Source of the DNA: Bedellia somnulentella
Lineage: Eukaryota > Arthropoda > Insecta > Lepidoptera > Bedelliidae
Assembly: GCA_963576735.1 (NCBI GenBank)
Contig: OY755198.1
Span: forward strand, 6,820,001-6,884,000
Length of the DNA: 64,000 bases
Direction of reading: 5' to 3'
Shown here: in pieces, positions 43,919 to 55,237 of the stretch
Layout of the letters: each line of letters begins with the position of its first letter
How positions within the stretch are numbered: position 1 is the first letter of the stretch
Made by a program: the position numbers and the translations under genes
The notes under the pieces: generated by a model
Told to the model about the DNA's origin: nothing
Seen by the model: the letters and a program-made list of their open reading frames with translations, nothing else
Databases searched by the model: none

Positions 43919-44304
43919 GCTCCATAAACGTATTGCTTTACAAGGGGATGAGAAATATGCAATAAATCAGGAACCTCAATCATCTCGCCAAGTTCAATTA
44001 ACAGAGTAAGTAAAATAGACCAGGAGCTGATATTTATAAATTTTTAGTCTTTCATTGAACTTTGTATTTTGTAATAAATTGTGAAAAAGTTATCATACCC
44101 AATTGAGCCTATACTTATATATTATGAATTAATTTCAGTTCAACTGAGATGATGGAAGAAAGTGTATTTTCGTCCCACAATACCGACAGGGAGAAATCAT
44201 TGGAGAACACGGCTACTGTATCTAATGCACCTGAACTAGGCTCATCAACTGTGATAATAGTGCTCTTAAACGCACCTTTACTTTTGTATTTAAAAAAAAC
44301 GTAA
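43919..44304 (+). CDS. Two spliced exons of an unknown gene carried in the Helitron
   Basis: Exon 43919-44005 has acceptor GATTTAG and donor GA|GTAAGT; exon 44139-44304 has acceptor AATTTCAG. They join in frame (2+1 bases): LHKRIALQGDEKYAINQEPQ, then SSRQVQLTE, then DSTEMMEESVFSSHNTDREK to a TAA. The composition is that of a hydrophilic linker, not of a transposase core. An AATAAA lies further right near 45150, as a transcript end would need. The coding strand is opposite to the Helitron. Parent gene not recognised; no ATG in the first exon, so it is an internal fragment. Confidence 0.55.
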
Positions 44305-46233
44305 AAGTATATTAATTTAAAGATTAACAGCACCATCACCATGCCATGCTTTTTCAACACAGTAAAACGAACGATGCATGTGCTCGAATATATTAAAGAT
44401 TAGCACTGATATTAACAGACTGTTAATTTAACAATAAATAACCCTTTTAAGTCCGGTATATTCCGAACTTCTGTCTCTTTTATTATTTAAGTTATTTAGT
44501 CGCGGTGGATAAGTTATTTAATATAGCTATCTTGCACAATTTGGCGTAAAAACTATTTTATATGAGTTGAAGTATATTTTCAGCCGTAAAATTTCGGGAA
44601 ATGTGAATTTAGATAATCAAGAAAACTTTTGAACAAACCTCTAATTAATTAAATGAACAAGTACAAAAGACGCACATTTATTGTCTCCTTCAAACAATAA
44701 ACTACAAACAGGTATTCATGAATCTGTGCCTACAAATACCTAGTTATAACTTAGTTTTTAATATTGAAAAGAACCTTAAGAATTGCCTTTTGCTTTCTGC
44801 ACCATCTCAATAAAATGATAATTTTTATGAAAATTATTTGGGTTTTATAATTTACTTATGTTGAATCAGTAGTAAGTAAGTATTCATGAAAAAAATGCCT
44901 ACTCCTGTTCTATAATTTGAGTCGATTTTTTGTTCAAGTGTGGATTTTTGACGTCGAGATATTATTATTATATAATTACACGTTACTTCATTTCTACTGC
45001 CATCCACGTACACTTTGTTGTGTCGGTTAAGAATAACATAAACCCCTTTTACTATGTCACGTGAAACGTATCATCACGACACCAACATTCTTCTCGACAT
45101 GTTCCCCTGCTATATTCCAAAGGTATCAAGAAATAAGTTTTGTGGAAATAAAGTTATTGTACTGTTGAAGTATTTGTTTTATTTTTATAACAATATTCAC
45201 TTAGCGAAACATAATTAACACATATATCAATACGCCGCGCCGATCGTACAACGTAGTACGAGACTGTTTTGGTAGATGGCGCTATATCTACATCTATATC
45301 GCTATAATCTATAGTTATCATAGTTGCTAATAGATGGCTTGTTTTACGAGTTCTATTAAAGGTGAGGAAACGGCAGAGGGAAGCCCAAATGCCGTTTCAA
45401 GGTTCTCACTTTTTCGTGGGACGCCCTTAAGCGCCTTGCCTTGATTACAATTTGTAGCACTTCAGAATATTTTAACTTTGTGATTTTGAAAGCGCTTTTA
45501 TGAAGTAATTGAGTAAAATGCTATGAAATATGTTAAACAATCTAAAAAAGAAACAATGTAGGATGAAACTACTGGCGCCATCTAGTATGTTATATGCAAG
45601 GTAGTAAGGTGGTTTTGGTCTATTTTTTTTCAGTGTATAACTTTGGTGTTTCTGTACCGATTTCTATGATTCTTTTTTGATTGAATAGGTAATAATGTTA
45701 TCGTTTTTAAATTAAGGGTGAGTGAGAGTATAATAAACGTGAAAGTAAACAAATATCATCAGAATGCTCCGAACTGTCAAGCTATCAGGAGTTACACGTG
45801 TTATTGTGAGTTCACCATAAGAGATAGGCATATGCTGTTGTGGGATATTTTTTAGACAATTTTATGTAGAATATTTTCGTTATATGTGATTTCTATGTAA
45901 CTTTAACCATTAAGGCTGCACACGCGACGGAAGCTTAAAAAATGGAGCTACTTCTCCCATTTTCCCTAAATTCCCCTTTACTACTCTGCCAAAAAGTATA
46001 CTATAACCTGCCCAGAAGTATGAAGAATAATTGTACCAAGTTTCGTTAAAATCCGTCGAGTAGTTCTTGTTTCCATAAGGAACATACAAACCGACAGACA
46101 GACAGACAGACAAAAATTTTACTGATTACATTTTTGGCATCAGTATTGATCACTAATCAACCCCTAATAGTTATTTTGAAATTATATTTCATGTACAGAA
46201 TAGACCTCTCTACAGATTTATTATAAGTATAGA

Positions 46234-46302
46234 TTATATCTAAGGCGCGAGCACGAGACCGCGAGCGGACTGAGCGAGCTAGACTGAGCGTGTTGTGCTA
46301 TG
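46234..46302 (+). repeat. Repeat E, right part
   Basis: Matches 25646-25712 ('ttatatctaaggcg' to 'gttgtgctatga'). Confidence 0.85.
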
Positions 46303-46767
46303 ACGTCACACCGTAACCGGCAGCCCGCGTCGTTATCACAGCTTGTTTTACTTCTTAATCGGAAACTAATTGACGTATCGAAGTAATTCTTTCACTAGTA
46401 TTTTTATTTTCGACAGAGACTGTATAGTGCTAATAATCAATAAGTTAACATTCTTCATTGGTTTGAGGAGATTTTTTTTCTGTGATATTTGTGTTCTTAC
46501 ACTGTTGGTTGGCTTTAAATAAATAAATAAATCCTCCGGTATAATTAAATGCTTTATTGATATTCAGTTAAATAATGGCTGCTGATTTGACTTATACTAC
46601 CGGGGAGGTTATATCCGGCCACTCGACCCGGAGCAAGACAAGTTGTATGAATACTGCGAAAGTGTTATTGAGTGCTTGAGCGGCGAATGTACAATTAAAT
46701 CATTACAAAAAATTAAGTGAATAAATCGTTATATTTCAAGGGATAAGGAGTATAAATGAGTTTTGGT
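46303..46767. other. Non-coding spacer
   Basis: A 34-codon frame from ATG at about 46575 was seen and not called. Nothing else recognised. Confidence 0.45.
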
Positions 46768-47600
46768 TTACATGTGTGGTTAATTTATCATAGTTGTTAA
46801 CGGTGCGGTGCGGGTAAACATCGTGAGGAAACCCATATGGCCGAGTTGTACTTAGCTATGTGACAGAGTATTCATACAAAACGGCTGTGGAAACAGCAAA
46901 GATATACTGGCCAGTACACCCTGCTGTGTACCAACTTATAATTTGTATCTATGCTTAACTCGAAAATGTACTCTCACTCTCTCAGTACACTCCGCGATGT
47001 AGAATAATGAGTGAGACGCTGCTATGAGCGAGTGAGTCCGCAGTAGTGTGCGCTCTAACATGACTCCCACAGTACTCCCCTCCTAGTCGATATCAAGGTA
47101 GGAGGTACCTATTACCAATTACCAAATTCAGTGTGAGCAGCTGAGCAGTGAGGCCGGTGATTGCATGCCCGTAGATGCTCTACTGAATGAGTGGTGTGGT
47201 GAGGTAAGCGAGGAATAGAAGTTGCGGGTAGATCGAGAAATGTAGTAGAAAGAAGCGTGTGTTCTTATCGAGGGGTCACCACTGTGGGAACAGCAAAGAT
47301 ATACTTGCCAGTACACCCTGCTGTGTACCAACTTATAATTTGTATCTATGCTTAACTCGAAAAACATTTACACTCCGCGATGTAGGAATACGAATGAGAC
47401 GTTGCTATGTGCGAGTGAGTCCAGAGTAGTGTGCGCTCTAACATGACTCCCAAACGGCGATAGGCCTTGCCCCTATCGCGTGAGTACACTGTCCAAGCAA
47501 AACTTGGGTACCTGCTCTGGACACTGGGTGATGTTCAGAAGTATTGGTACCTCTGCCAACCCCTTTGGGGATATACGGCGTGAACGTTTGAGTTAAAACT
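46768..47600 (+). repeat. Family C SINE split by a miniature LTR element
   Basis: The left part runs from 'gtgtggttaatttatcatag' to 'attcatacaaaacggc'. The right part resumes at 'aacggcgataggcc' and ends with the conserved hairpin and 'gaacgttt'. The tRNA-like head is missing. Confidence 0.85.
46886..47452 (+). mobile_element. TRIM-like miniature LTR element, 567 bp
   Basis: Direct terminal repeats 46886-47069 (184 bp) and 47283-47452 (170 bp), each starting TGTGG(A/G)AACAGCAAAG and ending CATGACTCCCA; the TG...CA form is that of LTRs. The length difference is one insertion of CT-rich sequence. Flanked by AACGGC on both sides (46880-46885, 47453-47458). The 213-bp interior has no coding. Strand is arbitrary, because no primer-binding site was recognised. 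Confidence 0.8.
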
Positions 47601-47656
47601 GTTAAGGAATGTTAATAAACATAAAAATAAAAACTATTTTAATATTCATATAATAT

Positions 47657-49600
47657 TTATATTTTTGTTTTTCTACATAATTTAGGTTTTTTATGGGTTG
47701 CAAGGTGGCGGTTCAGGTGGCTACTAGTTTTGAATGTTTTATCACAAATGGAACATTTAAATGATCTTTCGTTTGAGTGTGCACACAACATATGGGATTT
47801 CAAACTACTTATTATGACAAACTTCCTATCACACATAGAACATTCATACGGTTTCACACCAGTGTGATTTCTAATGTGGACACTTAAATGACCTTTACTA
47901 TCAGATTTCTTACCACAGTAATCACACTGAAAGTATTTATCTTCAGTGTGTATTTTTAAATGAGCATATAATGAATTTCTAGAGGAGTATTTTCCGTGGC
48001 AAATGTTACATTCCAAACTTTTCTTCAAATGTGTTTTCAAGTGGCTTTTTAAATAACTTTCAAGAGTGAATTTTTTGTCACATTTAGAGCATTCATGCAA
48101 TATTTTCTGCGAATGTGTAAGGATGTGTGTCTGTAAATGGTATTTAGTACTACTTCTTTTGTTGCAAATGTCACATTCAAAAGGTTTTTTACCAGAGTGT
48201 ACTCTTAGGTGTTTCTTTAAATGACTGTTACGATTAAATTTCTTATTACACACATCACACTGAAAAGGCTTTTCACCTGTGTGTGTTCTGAGATGATATT
48301 TGAAATGGCTTTTATATCCAAATTTTTGGTTACATACTACACAGCAATATGGTTTTTCGCCAGTATGGATTCTGAAGTGTGTCTTTAAATTACCTTTGAC
48401 ATTGAAATGCTTGTTACATATAATACACTCCCAATTTTCAGTCTTTGAAGTTTTCATATTACCAATGCCATTTAAAACTACATTACATACTTCACATGTT
48501 TGATAATTTTCTCCATTATGCACTTTCAAGTGTGTGTCTATGCAGCATTGTTTAATGAATTTTTTATTGCATATTTCACATGTAAAATTTGATTGAGAGT
48601 GAACTATATCATGATCCTTGAAACTCTTATAGGAATAAAAAGTTCTATTACAATGTGTACACTTATATGATTTTCGTATTCTTTTAGTTTTAATTACATT
48701 CTCTTTAGTTGTAAAATTAGAATACTTATCTTCATATTCCACTTTCTTTTCCGTTTTCTTTAAGTGTAATGGTTTTTCTTTGCTAATTTTAGTTGTGTGT
48801 GAAAGGATATGTTTAATTAAAGCATTTTTGGAGTAAAACTTGTCTTGGCAATAGTCACAAATAAATGATTTCTTAATCAAAGACACATTATTTTCCGCCT
48901 CAGCCTCTGCTATAGGGTCTTTATCTGCCTTCATGTGCAATGGTGTGCTAATGTTGTTAACAGATTCTTCTTTAATCCAGATTTCTTGATTCTCATATTT
49001 GCTGGAGAATATTTCATACTGGGATCCTTCAAATAAAAGAAAAATGTCAAGGTTTACACATAAAATTTCTATAGGTATGACAGTGGCAGTCAGTGACAGT
49101 GCACCCACTTGATAGGGGGACTCCCATTGCCATTATATAAAATTAACTTCCCTCCACATGACATCAGTATGTCAAGGTGCCAACTTTAAACAATAGTAAC
49201 TACCTTACCTACCTTCTACATACACCAAAACAGAATATTATATCGTGTAACTTAAACATTGATGTGACTTAGAATAGTTCTGGGTTTTCACATACCCAAA
49301 ACAATTTATATAAATAACCAAAATGTAGATGCTGGCAGGCAAGACTATAATATGTTACAGAGATCACAGGAGAAGGCCTACGTTCATCAGTGGACATGTC
49401 AACAAGTTAACCTAAAAATTTAACTTACCATAACTTTCTTGTTTAATATTTATCGATGGAACAATATCCTCCTCGCTATTGGAATTATGAGACTTGTATT
49501 TAAGTCCTGGTTGCTCATTCAAATTGCCGTATTGGTTGATATAACCAGGTTCAGACTTGATTTCGTTATTAACGTATTTTGAATCGATTGTAGCACTCAT
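47657..49600 (-). CDS. C2H2 zinc-finger protein, 513 residues, two exons
   Basis: Exon 1 (49429-49600; ATG, donor ATG|GTAAGT) and exon 2 (47657-49026; acceptor TTTGAAG) join in frame to 514 codons. The first roughly 120 residues are acidic and hydrophilic with three IK-x-E sites (IKSE, IKQE, IKEE) of the SUMO-acceptor type. Twelve C2H2 fingers follow, with one degenerate finger after the third; linkers are mostly TGEKP-like (HTGEKPYCC, HTGEKPFQC, HSGKKPFEC), pointing to DNA binding. No ZAD, BTB or KRAB domain. The likely role is a nuclear transcription regulator; target unknown. The frame is intact and the codon pattern differs from the elements around it, so this is the best candidate for a live host gene in the window. 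Confidence 0.9.
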
Positions 49601-50104
49601 TTTGAGTCTGAATCCCTTAATTTAAATACGATTCACGGCTTCTTAAAATTGGCATAGAATATGAGTACAATTAAATTAAAATAATAAACCCAATACAGTT
49701 TAATGCAGTGCAAAAGTGCAATGGAATTAAATTTTTCTTCACTTCACTGGCCTTTGACCGTGTTTCAACACAGTAACTATGCCAACGTCCAGTGAAAAGA
49801 AAAGAAGAAGAAAAATATTGAAATTGATTCACAGATACTCATTGAACATTCATGGTTAAAAACTACACTAAATATTAAAAACGAAAAATCTACAACTAAA
49901 TTAACAATATAAACAAAAAGAATGATAATGTTATGTTATGAACCTTGATGAAATGGCACAAAGTTTTAATGAAAGGTAGGTAGATAAGTTATGCGCGCTC
50001 ATAAGTGGCACTTAAAAAACAGGCTAAATGGCTCATCTGACTTTAGTCGCACTCTGTTAAAGGAGGTTTTGTAGACCATAAACTTTAATGTGTTGATATT
50101 GTCT
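49601..50104. other. Upstream region of the zinc-finger gene
   Basis: No repeat or exon recognised; presumably contains the promoter. No TATA or initiator call made. Confidence 0.4.
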
Positions 50105-50395
50105 GTCACCCTTGTCATCCATCCTCTCCAAATAAAGTAGCGAAAGAGATATATAGAGCCAATGTGGATGGGAATGTTACTCGTAGTAGAGGACGGCCTC
50201 GTAAAACGTTTCTGGACCAGATAGAAAACGTTCTTATAAAGGCGGGAGTCCGAAGTGAGAAGAATAAAAGAGCATGTATGAGAAGGATAATGAATGTAAG
50301 GGAAGCAAGAGAGGTTTGTCAAGATCGTACTAAGTGGCGATCGATAGTCTCTGCCTACCCCAATGGGAAAAATGGGCGTGAGTATAAGTAAGTAC
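50105..50395 (+). mobile_element. LINE family B, longest clean 3' copy
   Basis: Plus strand encodes AKEIYRANVDGNV-type sequence, then SRGRPRKTFLDQIENVLIK, RSEKNKRACMRRIMNV, EAREVCQDRTKWRSIVSAYP, through the hairpin to a short GTAAGTA tail. The GRPRKT...QDR-x-KWR pattern is that of RTE-like LINE C termini. Its frame is open over 75 codons. Confidence 0.8.
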
Positions 50396-51030
50396 CCTTG
50401 TCACTTGTCAAATAATAAATAAAATAGAAAACCTTTGACTATGAACACTATAGACAGAGTCATAATGCAACGGGAGAGTACCTCTTTTAGATAGCAATAT
50501 TTTTCCCTGTAATGTTGCGATCACTAGAAAACAATTACCCCAAAATAGTATAATCACCATTCTAAAAGCTACTTTTTAATTTAAAATTGATTACGTCAAT
50601 TTATTGTTACGTCGTTTTATTTATTGTAAAGGTTTACTGTTTACTATATTATTTCCTGCAATCATATAATTATACATACTTGCTCCTAGTATTATACAAT
50701 CTTTTTTGTTTAATCTTACCATTTATACTGATGTTTAATACACCGTGAAATCTAAAGCATTTTACTAACTATCAGGGATGAATCTTCCCATGATTACGAA
50801 TAAATTTTTGTACGGGACTAACTTTGTTACTGGACAAAAAAAAACAGCTGTTCCATAAGTGCAAGTTATGTAAATATCATACGGGTCATCATGGGTATAG
50901 TGGGGTCTATGTTTGTATTTTGAAAAATAAAAGACAGCACTATTTTGTACATGAGTTTTATTGCATTATTTACTATTGACCTTTAAACAAAATCAGTTTC
51001 GTGTGAAAATTTCGAATTCATTCGTCTATT
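50396..51030. other. AT-rich spacer
   Basis: Only a minus-strand AATAAA near 50967, which would suit the THAP locus to its right. Confidence 0.45.
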
Positions 51031-51592
51031 TCAGTCACATTTTTCAAAAGATGATGTATTCGTACATCTAAGTATTTTATATTTGGTTGATTTCCAATTG
51101 CATCTTCCAGTGGCCGCAATCCATTTTTCTCGTAGATTCGGGTCTTTAGGAAAACTGTAATGAATACGAAGAAATTAAATAAATATAACAAATTTATTAC
51201 TTACTAATTCCGTAGATAACAATTGGAAATCATTCAGCGTCGCTATAGCGCGACGAAATTCATAATATACTGACTCATTAACATCAGTTTACTAATTTGA
51301 AAATTTTACCCTAACGACAGGGTAGGATGAAAAACGTGAATTATGGGAACACTGAGAGACTGCATATTTTTAGGTTATGCTATTAAAAAATTGCTCAAAA
51401 TAACTAAAGAAAATGCTAGTAATCTAGTTCAACGTAATTAACATTTGAATCACTTTTTTTCTGATCGCGCAATGTATTTATTATGTATTTATCTGTAGAA
51501 AAACATTAAAAAACTCACTCACTTCAGAAAGTCAATCCTTCGATGTGTTTTTCGCTGCGGCTTCCGCAGCCAAGCACGCTACACCCAGCCAT
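51031..51592 (-). pseudogene. THAP domain gene with damaged exon 1 and lost zinc His
   Basis: Exon 1 (51523-51592, donor GAA|GTGAGT) reads MAGCSVLGCGSRSEKHIEG with the first Cys pair and then a TGA two codons before the donor; at 70 nt it is one base shorter than the matching exon at 30640-30710. Exon 2 (from 51154, acceptor ATTACAG) reads PKDPNLREKWIAATGRCNW, an unmistakable THAP core, but the CxxH pair is not intact (Cys-Thr-Asn-Thr). It ends at TGA 51031. The second frame of exon 2 is also open to a TGA at 51018. Confidence 0.7.
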
Positions 51593-51647
51593 ACCTCATT
51601 AAATAATAAGTTTGACTAATGGAGTCTCTTTTATCACAATAACAATA

Positions 51648-51885
51648 TACAAATGAATAAAATCTTTCTCAAAATCAAAAGAAAACCAAAATCGCTCACA
51701 AGTCGACGCTTTGTTTGTCAAGCTTTAAAAGCGTGACATCAACAAAACGGGTTACGCGATAGAGATGACAATAAAGATTTTGTGTCTCTTTTTAACATAT
51801 AAGAACTTAAATAAGGGCTTCTCTTTTTAAAATGGATGACGTAACATCGCTCTATCTATAGTGTTCATAATCAAAGTAGAAAACG
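51648..51885 (+). repeat. Dispersed repeat R, copy 2
   Basis: See 37325-37565. Ends about 15 bp before the composite element. Confidence 0.75.
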
Positions 51886-52033
51886 AATTTTCTTTTTTGT
51901 ACAGATCCACAAACATTTCTTGGCCGGTAAGGGCGTCGCTGTCATCGATATTAGTATTGCCAGTAAATAAAAATTTACCATTATAAGGGAAATAATTTTA
52001 CATCACACAGGCTAATTTATTTAGGTATTGAAA

Positions 52034-52952
52034 TGTCTTAATAAAACAATTTTTATAATATTCATTTAATTAATAACTAGTTGCTGTGTAGTGTCGGCTT
52101 AGAATAGCACTACCCCATTTCTGCCGGTGGGTGTACGTAAGAGGCAACTTACGGTATTGGGGCTTTTAAGAGCCTTTTTGGCGATGCGGTTGGAGACCTA
52201 TCACAAATAATCTTTATTTTACCATCTTTACCCCACTCAGCTTTCCAAAAGTGGCTGAGGAGTTTCTAATTCCTTAGCTCTGGCTACCCCTTCTAGGGAT
52301 TCACAGCCGTGAGTATATGTATGAATGTAATAACTATTATTGTAAGTAAACAAGCTCGTTTTAATGTAAGCTAATTATATTTATTTATTTTTGCCCTTGT
52401 CTTGTATGTCTACCCGAATGACTGTGTATCCTGAATTTGCTGATCTTACCTCCAAAGAGATCGCTTTTAGAGATAACACACATATATCCCCTAAAAAGGT
52501 GGCACAGAAAAAATAATTCTAAACATTTGATATCGTTTGGGTCATTCATTTTACTGGGTCAGTAAATTTATGGGCACTTTTCTATTGCTGTTAACAGCCT
52601 TGTATTTTTATATACATATCAGAGAGTTATGACTTAAGAAATGACACATTGGTACATCCTCGCATTAGGATTAGAATCCACGCATCAGTGTATACGAAGT
52701 GAAATCTTATTCGGGAGCATTTCCCCACTTCCTGTAACCCGCACCGCTATAGTTATGTGCGCACAACTTTTTGGACAGTGTTAGCCTACTTAGATAAAAT
52801 TTAACAAAATAAATAATATTTTTCATAAATTTTTATATTGCATTCTGCAAATAAAAGCGTTTATTAATAAGCAAAGATACATCATAAAAATGATTGCCTT
52901 TAAAAAAAAGTTTCCACTACAAAAAATATTAATGAAAGTGATAATTTATTAT
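52034..52952 (+). repeat. Tandem unit 1 of element X (without later insertions)
   Basis: Starts 'ttaataaaacaa', contains a family A copy (about 52085-52330) and ends 'aatttattata'. It shows the empty sites of the insertions found in unit 2. Confidence 0.8.
52085..52330 (+). repeat. Family A element, full length
   Basis: Clean copy from GTAGTGTCGGCTTAGAATAG to the hairpin and ATATGTATGAATG tail. Confidence 0.85.
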
Positions 52953-55190
52953 ACAGGGTGTCCAGTAAATAAACGTCCAACCGTTAACCACCAATAGAGG
53001 ACCCTGTGAAGTGCCCGGAAATGCAATTTTTTTTATTATATTAAACCTGGTTTAGAAATAAGCCAGATTTAAGTTGTTTTTTATTTTTTTAAATTCCTTT
53101 GGGCTATTTTGTTATGGTAAGAGGGCAAAAATAAGGATATCGGCGTTTTTTTTTATTAGACTCCTAATGAAGCAAAGAACAGCTTGGTTAGCAAAAATTG
53201 AGGATATCTAAAGCACAAAAATAAAAAAAAAACGGTTTGAACCCAAAAAAAATATTTCAAAACTTTTGATACGCAACTTTAAGTGTTAATGTTTTAAAAA
53301 AAATGTATGTACGATTAGCTGCCCATTATTTTAAAAACTTGCTCATTAATCTGGGATTCCAGAATAGTATAAAACATCTTTAAAGCTGTGTTTAATAAAA
53401 GTTATTTTAGTTTTCGCAACCAGTGGTAAAATTCGTCATGTTTTTGTTTGTTACTGAATGCATACAAAGTAAGCGGCATTGGTCATCTGATATACACAAA
53501 ACATTTACCTGCATTGTGAAGTGTAGTGGGGGCAAGGGAACCCACACCACGCCATCCATCGTGCTCAGATTTTTTTGTTAGTGTGCTCTATTCTTCGGTT
53601 TCGTTCACACGCGCTCGCTAATCCCAAACTTTTGAAATCTACAACGACCTTACGCTGCGACTCTGGACTTTTGTTTACCTGTTACTACTTGTTATCCTTG
53701 TTACGACGACCCAGGCTTGACTACGGACTTTTTGTTTTCTACTGTGTTTTATTATTGTTTCAATAATGCCACGATACGTGTACACGCCTCAAGAGTATGC
53801 GGATATGCATTTTATCTATGGTGTATGTGAAGGAAATGGTCGTGCAGCTGCTCGGCTTTATCATGAAAGATATCCGGATCGACGGGCTCCTGACCACAGA
53901 GTGATTTCTGGAACCCATCAAGCATACTCTGAAGGAAGAATACCTGGCCAAGGTAAGGGATAGGCGTTTATCATTTTCTTTATCCCAATTTACAAGTGTT
54001 GCAAATAGTCCGTTCGCCGCCGCCGCCGATCCTATTATTCTACCCTTATCTTGTTATCTTTGCGCATACCCTATAACATAACTTAAGAATGCCTACATGT
54101 TTGCAGAGTATTTATTTATTTTATTTTATTTAGGATCGTAACAGTTACATACTTATGAGACTAATTACATTTGATTCAAATTAACCTAGAGATCCACAAA
54201 AGAGTTATTTAAGAGTTGTTATGTTTTATTTAACGTACAACTTTTAACATGATGAATTTAGTAGGTTAGGTGTGGTCCTTAAATTATTTATTTGTTTTAG
54301 GAGTCGGCGGAGCGGGCAAAGGACGACCTCGTGTGTATGAGGACAACATTGTCATTGAGGAGGTGTTAGCAGATCCTTTAACTTCAGTTCGAGTTATCCA
54401 ACGGAGGACTGGGATACCCAAATCCACTGCTCACAACATTTTGAAGAGACACGCCTACTACCCCTATCACGTGTAGCGGGTCCAAACGCTATTGCAGAGG
54501 GATCACTACCCTCGGGTAATTTTTTGTCAGCAGATGCTGCGCCGTATGGGGGCTGATCCAGAATTTTATAAAAGCATTTTATGGAGCGACGAATCCACAT
54601 GCAGGAGAGATGGTTACCTTAACATGCATAATTTGCATGGATGGCAATTAGAAAACCCTCACCTTATCCGCGAGGATCATGCCCAGCAGCAATTTAAAAT
54701 AAATTATTGGTCTGGAATCATTAACGGTCAAATTGTTGGACCCTTCGAGCTACCTCCCGTAATGAACGCCGACAATTATTTGATTTTCCTAAGGGAAAAT
54801 TTGCCTGAATTGTTAGCGGAGGACCACTTGCAAATCCACCAGCCAATGTGGTTCCAAAATGATGGGTGCCTGGCACATTACGCTTTAAGAGTAAGGCAAT
54901 ATTTAAACGAAGAGTTTCCAGAGCGCTGGATAGGCCGATTAGGTCCTATTTTGTGGCCGCCAAGATCGCCAGATCTAAATCCCCTGGATTTTTTTTATTG
55001 GGGCTACTTAAAAGAGAGGGTATACAAAAATCCCATTCGAACTATTGAGGAGCTAAGGCAACGAGTTACAGAGGCAGCTGCGTACATTAGTGGGACTAGG
55101 CATGCGCGACGAATAGAAAGAAATTTTATTAAAAGATGTAGAATGTGCATACGAGTTGGAGGAGGCCACTTCCAACAGTGGATGAAATAA
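52953..55190 (+). mobile_element. Mariner-like transposon, right end missing
   Basis: Left end CAGGGTGTCCAGTAAATAAA after TA. The coding region follows about 810 bp later. No inverse of this end is found on the right; the sequence runs from the stop codon into unit 2 of element X through shared 'ttaataaaacaa'. Confidence 0.8.
53766..55190 (+). pseudogene. Mariner-like (DD41D-type) transposase, one nonsense codon
   Basis: Exon 1 (53766-53952, donor AAG|GTAAGG) and exon 2 (54301-55190, acceptor TTTGTTTTAG) join in frame to 358 codons. N-terminal helix-turn-helix (RYVYTPQEYADMHFIYG), a second HTH (SVRVIQRRTGIPKSTAHNIL), then the DDD core: D159 (ILWSDES), D250 (WFQNDGCLAHY), D292 (SPDLNPLDFF); by my count 41 residues separate the last two. 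The only defect seen is TAG at codon 121 (54474-54476), at a place where relatives usually have Gln (CAG). Otherwise full length. Confidence 0.9.
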
Positions 55191-55237
55191 ATTAATAAAA
55201 CAAATTATATAATATTCATTTCATTAATAACTAGTTG

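Larger units (their letters stand above)
42254..46233 (-). mobile_element. Helitron family H, copy 2, 3,980 bp with about 3.1 kb of foreign sequence
   Basis: Minus-strand 5' TCTATACTTATAATAAATC and 3' CTAG; inserted between A (42253) and T (46234) of repeat E, with the empty site preserved at 25645|25646. About 95 bp at the 3' end and 790 bp at the 5' end match copies 1 and 3; the 42350-45445 interval has no counterpart in them. No Rep/helicase coding seen. Confidence 0.9.

Noticed and set aside
46575..46680. Short frame MAADLTYTTGEV...
   Set aside because: 34 codons with no splice donor or other support.
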